Below, piece by piece: positions 51,001-55,734 of a stretch of DNA of 64,000 bases. Source of the DNA: Limnomonas spitsbergensis (taxonomy: Eukaryota; Chlorophyta; Chlorophyceae; Chlamydomonadales); the NCBI GenBank assembly GCA_037349105.1, contig JAYJMM010000015.1, positions 62,001 to 126,000 on the forward strand. Direction: 5' to 3'. Position 1 is the stretch's first letter; each line of letters opens with the position of its first letter. The notes under the pieces were generated by a model that saw nothing but the letters and a program-made list of their open reading frames with translations, made no database searches and was not told where the DNA came from. The translations under genes and the position numbers were made by a program.

Positions 51001-53089
51001 GCAACCACACAGACACACAGCAGTGCTTAGTGCTTACTGAAGGGTGCTTCAACTACACATGTCAGCTACACATTGCTGCCACACATTTCAGCTACACATC
51101 GCTGCCACACATTTCAACTACACATTGCAGCCACACATTTCAGCTACACATTTCCGGTGCAACCTGGCCTAAGGCTGGCAGGGAGAGGTGCAGCCAGCCC
51201 TGTTGCTTGGGACATTGACCATCAGCCGGTCAACACCCCCCCCACACACACACACACTGCAATGTTTATCGATGGGTGCTCAGCTACTCTTCAGCTAAAT
51301 TTCAGCTACACATCAGCTGCCTTCTGGCCTATGGCTGGTAGGATTGTAAATGCAGCAAGCTCTGTTGCTTGGGCCATCAGCCGGTCAACACAAACACACA
51401 CACAGCAATGTTAATCGATGGGTGCTCAGCTACACATCAGATACATTTCAGCTACACATCAGCTGCAACCTGGCCTGTGGCTGGTAGGGTTGAATGCAGC
51501 AAGCTCTATTGCTTAGGCCATCAGCCGGTCAACACACACACACACAGCAATGTTTATCGATGGGTGCTCAGCTACACATCAGCTACATTTCAGCTACACA
51601 TCAGCTGCAACCTGGCCTGTGGCTGGTAGGGTTGGATGCAGCAAGCTCTGTTGCTTGGGCCATCAGCCGGTCAACACACATACACAGCAATGTTTATCGA
51701 TGGGTGCTCAGCTACACATCAGATACATTCCAGCTACACATCAGCTGCAACCTGGCCTGTGGCTGGTAGGGTTGGATGCAGCAAGCTCTGTTGCTTGGGC
51801 CATTGGCCATCAGCCCGTCCAAGTTAAGCCCGTATTGGTCCAGCTACCAGCCAGAAGTGGTAGGGTGCATAATGGCCAACGCAAACTGGCGTATCGGAGG
51901 GGGTGCTATGGGCGTGAGAGGATGAGGCGCTGAGTTGGGATGAGGTTTGTACCGCCAAGCGAGGGACTGCTGACAAGGCACGGTGGGGCGTCAGTGTATG
52001 AACCTTGAGGTCACTCGGTCCTACCCTTTGTGGCTGGTGTTGACAACATGCCAGTCCCACTCCGCTCCACCTCACTGGCATGGTGTTGATGCTAGATATC
52101 CAGACAATGTTTTCTTAACAAGAAACGGACAACGGGTCAGTAAAAGAAGAGGAAGCAGTCACTGGGAAGGAGCGCAGAATCTGTGACAAGTCTGCCAATT
52201 ACTTTATCGGCCCTGCTAGCTGACCTCCACCCACATGAGCGTACATCACAGATTCAGTACATAAAGACATGCGTGTGCTGATTGCTGCTGCTGACGGCTA
52301 TTTGAGTGTGCGTTGAAAGATGCAGCCTGGGGTGCTGACAGGCAAAGGTGATGCGGCTATCATGCCTTGGTGACATGGCGCTGCATGGCTGTCATGCCTT
52401 GGTGACATGGCGCTGCTTGGCTGTCATGCTTTGGTGACATGGCGCTGCATGGCTGTGAGTTATACAGTGCCCATGCATTGAAACATGCAGGCTGATTATA
52501 TGGGCTAGCTGGCATGGGTGACGTGGCTGTCTTGCGGTGGTGCAGATCAATATTTTATCGCAGGTCGCTTCCGCTACAATTCAGCTACCTCATGGCCTGT
52601 AGCCGAGGGACCCTGGGGTAGCAACTCAGCAAGCCCTGCTCCTCGAGCCACCGGCCATAGGCCAGTACAGGTTTGGTTATAATAGGTCCAGTGATGGCCA
52701 CCTGGCAGACCCCCAAATGGTCAGGCACGCACGAAAACAGACGTTTTGCCGCATGGCTGGTTGTGTGTCAATGGAATGGTGACCATGCATGTGTTTATCT
52801 TGGCAGCGATATGAAATCCACCCAAAAGGTGAGCTTTGGTACAGAGGGGAGTATGCAAGGGTGCTGCGGCTCCCATGTGTTGGTGCTGCATGGCTGTGAT
52901 GGACAGATGTTCACCATGCATGTCCGAATGTGGGAAATAAACCCTAGTTGTGATCAGTAGGACGGGATGGCGCAAGGGTGCTCGCACAGCAGGATCGCTC
53001 GATGCATGTATGGCCAAGAGGCCGTATGGCTCACCGTTTATCCAGCCGTCTGCCGGAGCGACGTGGAATTGAGGGCGAGGCGAAGTCAT
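14824..53089 (-). CDS. GH32 beta-fructofuranosidase/fructan hydrolase, 13 exons, 38 kb gene
   Basis: Glycoside hydrolase family 32: retaining enzyme that hydrolyses sucrose or fructans, with a five-bladed propeller and a C-terminal beta-sandwich. Exons (minus): 53089-53035, 50998-50883, 48510-48437, 47974-47895, 46825-46748, 45397-45268, 44949-44849, 21593-20389, 18366-18319, 17892-17725, 17317-16620, 16305-16137, 15039-14824 with stop TGA. All 12 introns are GT-AG and phase-consistent, giving about 1045 residues; the family is usually 500-650, and the excess is low-complexity insertions in exons 8 and 11. Catalytic residues are present: nucleophile Asp19 in WINDPNG, Asp164 in WRDP, acid/base Glu235 in WECP. 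The C-terminal sandwich is complete to LEVHEMASIW. The chosen Met leaves no signal peptide, so either the enzyme is intracellular or a 5' exon was missed. Intron 7 contains the giant satellite. Exact substrate cannot be read from the sequence. Confidence 0.9.
15115..15720 (-). repeat. five or more decayed copies of exon 13 head plus acceptor, with telomere-like tracts
   Basis: Copies of the CACCTCGCCCGCCTCCGTAT (plus) exon head occur near 15121-15150, 15225-15252, 15347-15402, 15455-15505, 15571-15610 and 15678-15713, about 100 bp apart. The one at 15150 still reads VYTEAGKVL. GGGTTTAGGG-like tracts separate the copies. Confidence 0.85.
15800..16135 (-). repeat. two decayed copies of exon 12 tail, with telomere-like tracts
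   Basis: Segments 15860-15800 and 16010-15950 (minus) repeat the exon 12 end QPLRLRALLDGSMLE as QPLGFRGLLNGLMLE and QPLGFRGLLKGWILK, followed by GRLNL-like intron sequence. TTTAGGG-type tracts (plus) lie between. Confidence 0.88.
16137..16305 (-). CDS. GH32 exon 12 (beta-sandwich)
   Basis: Acceptor GCCGTCAG, phase 2 in; donor GTTGGG (weak), phase 0 out. Encodes SSGKLQVVFEAIDPL, then GQPLRLRALLDGSMLE, the family's LRVLVD-S-VE strand pair. Confidence 0.9.
16340..16505. repeat. 22-bp-type minisatellite in GH32 intron 11
   Basis: Three tandem units of GGGGTAGGTGGTGCAAGGGT followed by GAAAAGA, in a purine-rich intron. Confidence 0.85.
16620..17317 (-). CDS. GH32 exon 11 with Ala/Thr-rich tract
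   Basis: Acceptor ATCCCTCAG, donor GTGAGC, phase 0 in and 2 out. The first third is a tract of ACT/GCT codons (17225-17043) giving Ala/Thr runs. Then LVTRPLRVPAGSAFPVP, GQFLDLEICLLPAEAA, a second low-complexity stretch and SGLLIKSWLAGPDGSAALLY. These are the linker and first sandwich strands. An in-phase alternative acceptor (GTAGGGCAG) at 17017 would remove the Ala/Thr tract, so exon length is uncertain. Confidence 0.78.
17043..17225. repeat. AGC/AGT trinucleotide tract
   Basis: About 60 triplets of AGC or AGT (plus), coding Ala/Thr on the GH32 strand if the upstream exon 11 acceptor is used. Triplet periodicity is kept throughout, compatible with coding tolerance. Confidence 0.92.
17488..17625. 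repeat. 15-bp minisatellite in GH32 intron 10
   Basis: About 9 units of GATGGATCCGACAGA/GGTGGATCTGACAG type between exons 10 and 11. Confidence 0.88.
17725..17892 (-). CDS. GH32 exon 10
   Basis: Acceptor CCACTCAG, donor GTAAAT, phase 0 both sides. Encodes NYAGCLSLPRLLWVEHG, then MVQEPAPELQLLR: the family's GCLSLPREL strand at the end of the propeller and the P-PEL-LR linker helix. Confidence 0.93.
17940..18161. repeat. intron 9: diverged ~85-bp direct repeat
   Basis: CCTTGCAAAGCTGCACAGGC at 17980 and CCCTGCAAAGTTTCACAGAC at 18035, each with surrounding CTTCTCCCTCCCAGCCC, form a two-to-three-copy pyrimidine-rich repeat. No coding content. Confidence 0.55.
18162..18257 (-). mobile_element. 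95-bp hairpin element, copy 4 (reverse)
   Basis: Reverse complement of the family: ATGGTAACGGCGCGGATGTG, GGCCCCAAGCTGCG, CGCCCCAACAGGGCGTAG hairpin and TTTCTGTCTTTCTTT end. In GH32 intron 9, next to exon 9. Confidence 0.78.
18319..18366 (-). CDS. GH32 exon 9 (48-bp mini-exon)
   Basis: Acceptor CACATGCAG, donor GTGAGT, phase 0 both sides; 16 codons GRILLMAWLQERRTVH. Matches the GRRILWGWLQE strand of the family. Confidence 0.92.
18590..19016. repeat. direct repeat flanking a MITE in GH32 intron 8
   Basis: 18645-18712 and 18948-19016 share AATCCTGCCACAAGAGGAGC, AAGGGCTTCAAGCCGCACCA and GAGACCTTAAAAACTGTCAG (one base differs in the second). The MITE at 18751-18920 lies between them. Confidence 0.85.
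18751..18920. mobile_element. 170-bp TIR element (MITE family A), copy 1
   Basis: Imperfect 22-bp terminal inverted repeats TAGATTTGGTTTGTCTTCCC (left) and TAGATTTGCTTTGCCTTTCC (right, complemented). The core includes CTCAGGGCAAATTATC and ATTCATGGATCC, shared with 59551-59731. No coding capacity. Confidence 0.82.
19020..19112. repeat. telomere-like tract
   Basis: GGGTTTAGGGTTTAGGTTGC and a related run at 19033; on the GH32 coding strand this reads CCCTAAA. Confidence 0.8.
19357..19965. repeat. ~21-bp minisatellite (CTGTACTGCACCCCTTGGT)
   Basis: About 28 units alternating CTGTACTGCACCCCTTGGT and CTGTACTGCACCCCAGGGGA, with a second layer of 42-84 bp periodicity. Fills most of the distal part of GH32 intron 8. 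All its open frames are repeat shadows. Confidence 0.93.
20065..20388 (-). repeat. three decayed tandem copies of exon 8 tail plus donor
   Basis: Downstream of exon 8 the strings coding GPFRLDLGDVL and APNVVKDPQ plus donor recur as shifted copies. One is at 20340-20244, and one at 20225-20165 reads APNVVEDPQ with donor GTCAGTGC intact. Another lies at 20135-20065. Each carries about 100-150 bp. Confidence 0.85.
20389..21593 (-). CDS. GH32 exon 8 with acid/base Glu and two low-complexity inserts
   Basis: Acceptor TGCCCTCAG, donor GTCAGTG, phase 1 in and 0 out; 401 open codons. Starts WEFQGPLCTGQAGDP and GSVWECPLLVPL (acid/base Glu). An insert of about 190 residues rich in Gln, Pro, Ala and Ser follows. 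Then FCVSPLSPDCAPNSTLYWIG (family FxVSPD then NPVLYWLG), a second Ala/Ser/Lys-rich insert of about 110 residues, and GPFRLDLGDVLYAPN. In typical members each gap is about 20-40 residues. The inserts could be unrecognised introns, but the frame stays open throughout. Confidence 0.82.
21690..22130 (-). repeat. decayed copies of exon 8 head plus acceptor
   Basis: The exon 8 start (plus GGGCCCTGGAATTCCCAGC then CTGAGGGCAAGAGGG) is echoed near 21693, 21783, 21845, 22016 and, most clearly, 22091-22115 (GGGCCCTGAAGTTCTCAAC then CTGGTGCAGGCAGG). Acceptor AG is kept in most. Confidence 0.75.
22431..43604. repeat. giant 25-bp satellite array (about 21.2 kb) inside GH32 intron 7
   Basis: About 845 tandem units of CTTGGCAGTAAACGCCCAGC followed by CCAGY. 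Main polymorphism is C/T before CTTGG; others are GGAAA for GTAAA, GGGAGG, AAACACC, AAATGCC and a 2-bp deletion (AAACGCAGCC) at 26106, 28007, 29229 and 30827. Marker variants recur at fixed offsets (2025 bp twice in the 37.2-41.3 kb half; about 1.9, 1.22 and 1.6 kb in the 26-31 kb part), showing higher-order duplication of blocks. The unit has no stop codon in any minus-strand frame, so all three frames stay open for thousands of codons; this is not coding. Flanked on both sides by GH32 exons in matching phase. Confidence 0.97.
43605..43708. other. satellite edge with degenerate unit fragments
   Basis: CAGCCCAGCCCAGCCC collapse, then CTCCCAGCCCAGCCTTGGCA once more, grading into unique sequence. 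Confidence 0.6.
43709..43801 (+). mobile_element. 95-bp hairpin element, copy 5
   Basis: AAGAAAGAAAGAAAGCTACG, CCCTATTAGGGCGTG hairpin, TTAAGGGAACAATGCAGC, TTGGGGCCGTAGTC, ATATCCGCGCCGTCACCAT. Good copy at the edge of the satellite in intron 7. Confidence 0.8.
43960..44450. repeat. degenerate TAGCCTAGCCAGCCAAA repeat
   Basis: Four copies near 43985, 44133, 44277 and 44386 of GTAGCCTAGCCAGCCAAA then CTTTGG, each with upstream CCTTGCTCGCCTG or CTGGCTGCC. The TGGC/GCC/AGCC layout resembles the satellite unit and could be an older relative of it. Confidence 0.6.
44849..44949 (-). CDS. GH32 exon 7
   Basis: Acceptor CCTGTCAG, donor GTGAGC, phase 2 in and 1 out. Encodes YTMILGSGFTHSG, then GYGAVLVYTSLRLDG, matching the family's LLGSG then LVYRS-DL-GW. 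Its last G joins GC of exon 8, 23.3 kb away, to give LRLDG-G-WEFQGPL. Confidence 0.9.
45000..45215 (-). repeat. decayed copies of exon 6 tail and exon 7 head
   Basis: 45154-45212 echoes the exon 6 end and donor region (plus GGAGCATAATGTAATTGTGT against CAGAGCGTGATGTGCTTGTG). 45010-45135 holds GTCAGGGATCACCTTCTGAT-type strings resembling the exon 7 acceptor flank. Confidence 0.6.
45268..45397 (-). CDS. GH32 exon 6 (WRDP transition-state Asp)
   Basis: Acceptor CTTTGCAG, donor GTGCGT, phase 1 in and 2 out. Encodes DPLLVVWCKISKPILP, then MGLTGWRDPFIVATP. The RDP aspartate stabilises the transition state in GH32. Degenerate copies of this exon lie upstream. Confidence 0.93.
45425..46056 (-). repeat. 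three decayed copies of exon 6 in intron 5
   Basis: 45921-45800 reads DAPLLAIWRKVSQPLL and later LPLPNMDPT, and still has TTTGCAG before it. 46056-46000 reads TPLLVVSCKISRQIL. 45490-45425 reads NTGLTCWMDP. None carries an intact WRDPF, which is why 45397-45268 is taken as the real exon. Confidence 0.88.
46100..46140. repeat. telomere-like tract
   Basis: TATTTAGGGTTTAGGGTTTA run; CCCTAAA on the GH32 coding strand. Confidence 0.85.
46455..46524 (-). mobile_element. 95-bp hairpin element, copy 6 (reverse, partial)
   Basis: CAGGCTGCGCTGTTTCCTTA, ACTCTCACGCCCCGCACGGG, GCGTAGCTTTCTTTCTTTCT. The GTTACCAT end is missing or too diverged. Confidence 0.7.
46565..46747 (-). repeat. two decayed copies of exon 5 tail plus donor
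   Basis: The exon 5 end (minus GCAGATCCAG then GTAGGG) recurs as TGCAGATCCAG then GTGGGA (donor at 46659) and TGCAGATCCAG then GTGGAA (donor at 46571). Units are about 88 bp and all donors keep GT. Confidence 0.9.
46748..46825 (-). CDS. GH32 exon 5
   Basis: Acceptor TGCTCGCAG, donor GTAGGG, phase 1 both sides. Encodes PLPPPECDLYLPMIESQ, then AIPADP, a segment between propeller blades 1 and 2. Confidence 0.88.
47338..47645. repeat. 11-bp minisatellite flanked by identical hairpins
   Basis: About 24 units of CCCCACTCTTG/CCTCACTCTTG. Both ends carry the same string CTTGCCAGCATCACGGAATG followed by CTGGCCC (47345 and 47617), containing the hairpin CCAGCAT-6-ATGCTGG. Lies in GH32 intron 4. Confidence 0.92.
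47850..47872 (-). repeat. copy of exon 4 tail plus donor
   Basis: Minus ACCTGCGGTACAAGTC repeats ACCTGCGGTACGACTC at the exon 4 donor, 36 bp downstream. Confidence 0.7.
47895..47974 (-). CDS. GH32 exon 4
   Basis: Acceptor TTATACAG, donor GTACGA, phase 2 in and 1 out. Encodes CACVDEATGVPVLLYTGVRL, matching the family's SGSAV then GVPVLLYTG strand. Confidence 0.92.
48080..48436 (-). repeat. tandem array built from the exon 3 donor site
   Basis: Exon 3 ends (minus) GGTCTGGAGCGG then GTGAATGG. The next 350 bp contain 10 or more units such as GTGTGGGGCGGGTGAATGG and GGTCTGGAGCGGGTGAATGG, 14-20 bp each, decaying with distance. Every clear unit retains a GG/GTGAATG donor-like junction. Confidence 0.88.
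48437..48510 (-). CDS. GH32 exon 3
   Basis: Acceptor CCTCCCAG, donor GTGAAT, phase 0 in and 2 out. Encodes VHWRHLPPALLPTPGG and DQDGVWS; family pattern W-HLPPAL-P then D-DGV-SGSA. Confidence 0.93.
48585..50290. repeat. 51-bp minisatellite in GH32 intron 2, about 33 copies
   Basis: Unit GGCACCATAGACAGGGAAAC followed by CAAGGACATCAGGCACAGCT and ATACATGAGG. Both flanks resemble each other (CACATCCAAC, then GGTTCTTTC or GGCTCTTTCC) and contain exon 3 head plus acceptor copies at 50290-50310 and 50408-50432. The array therefore probably arose inside a larger duplicated exon 3 acceptor unit. Long open frames on both strands are due to 51 being divisible by 3. Confidence 0.95.
50490..50880 (-). repeat. 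six tandem copies of exon 2 tail plus donor
   Basis: Exon 2 ends (minus) GTGTCGGAGAATAAG then GTGAGCTGGCTCAT. Near-copies with intact AAG/GTGAGC donors sit at 50826, 50764, 50701, 50645, 50583 and 50519 (donor G positions, spacing 56-64 bp). The two nearest keep GAGAAT (Glu-Asn); the farther ones mostly read GAGGAT (Glu-Asp), except 50645, which reads GACGAT. Confidence 0.93.
50883..50998 (-). CDS. GH32 exon 2 (DPNG catalytic nucleophile)
   Basis: Acceptor GGTTGCAG, donor GTGAGC, phase 1 in and 0 out. Encodes (D)PNGPIFYRGLWHQFFQ, then WGLMWGHAVSENK. The nucleophile Asp codon is split: G from exon 1, AC from exon 2. Joins exon 3 as SENK-VHWRHLP. Confidence 0.95.
51040..51845 (-). repeat. ~143-bp tandem copies of exon 2 head plus acceptor
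   Basis: The exon 2 start and upstream intron (plus GGGGCCATTGGGGTCTGCAA, CACACAGACACACAGCA, AGGGTGCT) recur four times as GGGCCATCAGCCGGTCAACA, CACACAGCAATG, GATGGGTGCT at about 51259, 51405, 51548 and 51688. They include CAGCTACACATCAGCTGC and GGCCTGTGGCTGGTAGG strings also seen at 52.56 kb and in symporter intron 5. Confidence 0.8.
51846..53034. repeat. GH32 intron 1 distal part
   Basis: Contains a ~32-bp repeat (CATGGCGCTGCATGGCTGTC then ATGCCTTGGTGA) in 3-4 copies at 52365-52470 and a CAGCTAC/GGCCTG family segment at 52560-52680. No coding content found. Confidence 0.6.
53035..53089 (-). CDS. GH32 exon 1 (start; WIN of WINDPNG)
   Basis: ATG at 53089; 18 codons MTSPRPQFHVAPADGWIN plus one base, donor GTGAGCC. 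RPxFHxxPxxGWxNDPNG is the classical GH32 N-terminus. An in-frame stop lies upstream, with a short hydrophobic reading in between (YSIPILIA). If a further 5' exon exists, a signal or anchor could be added. Confidence 0.8.
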
Positions 53090-53186
53090 CGCTATCAGGA
53101 TCGGTATGGAATATGGATGTCGCTGTCGAAAAATACTCCTCAGGGTCGACTGCTACTTCGTCCACAGAGCATTGATAGTTTGAACC

Positions 53187-53196
53187 TATATATGGA
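53187..53196 (-). promoter_or_regulatory. TATA-like box for GH32
   Basis: Minus CCATATATAGG about 100 bp upstream of the GH32 ATG. Position fits a TATA box with a short leader. The leader would include a short upstream ORF (MLCGRSSSRP then stop). Confidence 0.35.
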
Positions 53197-53377
53197 GTTC
53201 AATAGACAGTGCACTAGATGGCCTTTTCTTTTGCGGGGATTTACAAAGTGTGATGAAGGCAGTTGATGGACTAACAGCCCGTTTCCGATTGACCCCGGAA
53301 TGATAGCTACTACCCGTATTAAAAAAATCCGAAACTTTTCACACTTCCGCGGTAATTACTGGTACCTAGTTGCACTT

Positions 53378-53570
53378 TTTACGCACGAGTTATTGCGGCC
53401 GCGTGTAGCGCTTTCTCGTGTGCCTTTCCTGTTTCCCGCTCACCTTTTCTCGGCTGACGACGTGGGCCACAGGCGCACCCGGGCTGTTTTTTGTGTTCGC
53501 ATCTCAGGGTTTTAGGGTTGGGCGCTCGGTCTCACACCGTGTAACTTGTAAGGTCCTAGCAAAATAAAGG
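53378..53570 (+). repeat. direct repeat, left copy
   Basis: Shares with 54452-54655 the blocks CTTTTTACGCA, TCGTGTGCCTTTCCTGTT, CGCTCACCTTTTCT/CGCTCGCCTTTTCT-like, CGGGCTGTTTTTTG, CTCAGG then TAGGGTTGGG, CGGTCTCACACC. Copies are about 1.07 kb apart; could be solo LTRs or part of an element. Confidence 0.78.
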
Positions 53571-53905
53571 ATGCAGGGTTGATTTTATTTTGAACGTACC
53601 AGTAACTAGCTGGCGAACGTAGGCTACGCCCGTTTTTTTGTTGAGGACCCCAAATTTGCGGTGTGTCAGCTGGCCTGTGGGCTAACGCTCGCACCCTTTC
53701 ATATAAGGCCGGACGCGATGCCCTTTAGGCATCAATCAACGGGCGTATTGGCCACCCGCGATTTTCAATGCGGTCGACCCTGCTTTCGCCAAACCCCCTG
53801 CGCCAGACCCCGTAAACCCCCTCCAACCAAACCCCGAAAACCCCCTCCATACGGCGGTGCAAAAGCTTTACTGACGATGTTCGTAATTATAATCACCATG
53901 TAAAC
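53571..53905 (+). repeat. dispersed ~320-bp element upstream of GH32
   Basis: Second copy of the element at 12163-12475, same orientation. Located about 0.5 kb upstream of the GH32 ATG, and between the two copies of the direct repeat. Confidence 0.8.
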
Positions 53906-54451
53906 CGATAGTGAATGAATGAACTGGGATGCTTACTTTGCACAGGCGCACACCGTGGCGTATTATGCGATATCACCGAAATCACTGATTCGGCAGAGAT
54001 GAATGACGTCCACACTTCACTGAGACAAGCGTTTGTATGTAGAGACGCAGTTTGGGCCTTATGGCTGCTAGTCTTCGAGTTGTGTCTTTGCGGGTGGGGA
54101 GCTCTGCCTTCGGGTATCACATTGCCCTTTTCCCTCTTAGTGTTATGTTCACGCTTCTCTTTTTTCTGGCTTCTTGTCAGCTCTTGTCTCCTTCTGATTG
54201 GTTGGGTGCCGTTTTCCGATTTTAGGTGGCGACATTCGCTAAGACGCTAACGCTTTGGGGTGGATTTCTGGTGGTAGTGTGTTCTCAGCTAGTGGGGTGC
54301 CGAAGCTGAGGTGCCAGTTCTTTCCCCAGTGGGGTTTCCCGCATGTCTTACATAAAAGCCATGTCCCTACTGAGCCCTTCTCTCTTTCCTTCCCGGCGCA
54401 CATAAAAATGTAGCCCTCTACATTACTTCCCTTTATTCAGACCTTAATCTA
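53906..54451. other. intergenic, no recognised gene
   Basis: Between the GH32 promoter side and the divergent coiled-coil gene; no coding similarity seen. Confidence 0.4.
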
Positions 54452-54655
54452 ACTTTTTACGCATGAGTTCATGCGGTCGTGGGAGTGCTTGTTGGTCGTG
54501 TGCCTTTCCTGTTCCTGCTCGCCTTTTCTTGCTCGGCTGTCGACGAGGGCCCCTTGCGCACCCGCCGGGCTGTTTTTTGCGTGTCAGCGTCTCAGGTTTT
54601 CTAGGGTTGGGCCGTTGGGCGGTCGGCCTCACACCTTGTAAAGGCCAAAGAAAAA
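54452..54655 (+). repeat. direct repeat, right copy
   Basis: Partner of 53378-53570; see that entry for shared blocks. Confidence 0.78.
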
Positions 54656-55533
54656 ATAGACTCACACAATGTTCCCGTAAGCTGTGGGTGCATTACTTAT
54701 TAGCTGGGCTTGGCGGCCCAGTTCCACCGGGCCAGGCTGGTGGAGTGGTAGTAGTCACCATCATGGTGATGAAGATGTAGTTCAACATCTGTCCATAGCC
54801 AACAGCTGCTTCCCAGGAGACATCCCTATCGGTATATGGTTGCTTTTAATTCTGACTTGGGATTTTTGGGTCCCGCATGGCCGCGACGACTGGCAAAGAA
54901 TGATCCACTGCACATATCAGTATCTGGCTGCATGCATGCGGGATATACATGCAACCAGTCCAATATTTCACCGATTAAACCATATTGGGTGCTGGGTGTA
55001 ATACAGTCATTCCTATTGAGATAGTGGATCCGTGGAGGGAATCCCACATGGGGGACAGAAGTTCAAACAAAATTAACTGGCATACCGTACCCTGTTTTGT
55101 TCATTTGTTCTAGTTGGACCAGAGGAGTTGGACTGATGAATTGTCCTCTACTACGTCACCACGGCGCTTAAGTCCTGCGTGCGCCCACTGCAAGCACAAG
55201 CAACTTCTAGCACGTTAAGGAGACGTAAAGCTGAAGAAATGAAATGTACCGGACTACCGGCCATGATAACCAGGGGCAGGGGATGATGACGAGACACGGA
55301 AAAGTGTGACAATCCATGACCAGGTTTAACTTACTCTTTTCCAAGGAGAAATCGAGTTTGGAGGATCGCGATGTTAGAGATAGCACAACAGTTCCATTGC
55401 ACCACCAAACAGACATCAAGATCCGCTCGATGTTGAAGCGCTGTCAAGAGTTTCAAATGTTTGACCGGATACTTGGATTTGACTAGCGTCGCCAGGAAAG
55501 GCAGATTACATCAAAGATACGCGACACGGCAGA
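54656..55533 (+). promoter_or_regulatory. upstream region of coiled-coil gene
   Basis: Intergenic sequence that should hold the plus-strand gene's promoter. No TATA box or other element stands out, and no coding similarity was seen. Confidence 0.3.
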
Positions 55534-55734
55534 ATGGGTCATTTATCCCCTGAGGTCCTGGACCCTGCGATCCTCGAGCTTCGGAGGAAGAAAAACGTCC
55601 GGCTCCAGCAGCTGCGAGGGCATGAGCGTTCGAATTCCATCGCTCGGGCTCGAAACTACAGGCGCGAGGTGGACCAAGCAAACAAAGCCATGCAGGAAGG
55701 CTTGGACCAGGCAGCAGACCAAGATCGAGAGGAG
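55534..55734 (+). CDS. coiled-coil gene exon 1
   Basis: ATG start, 67 codons, donor GTACTG, phase 0 out. Basic, helical: LRRKKNVRLQQLRGHERSNS and YRREVDQANKAMQEGLDQ. Confidence 0.75.
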
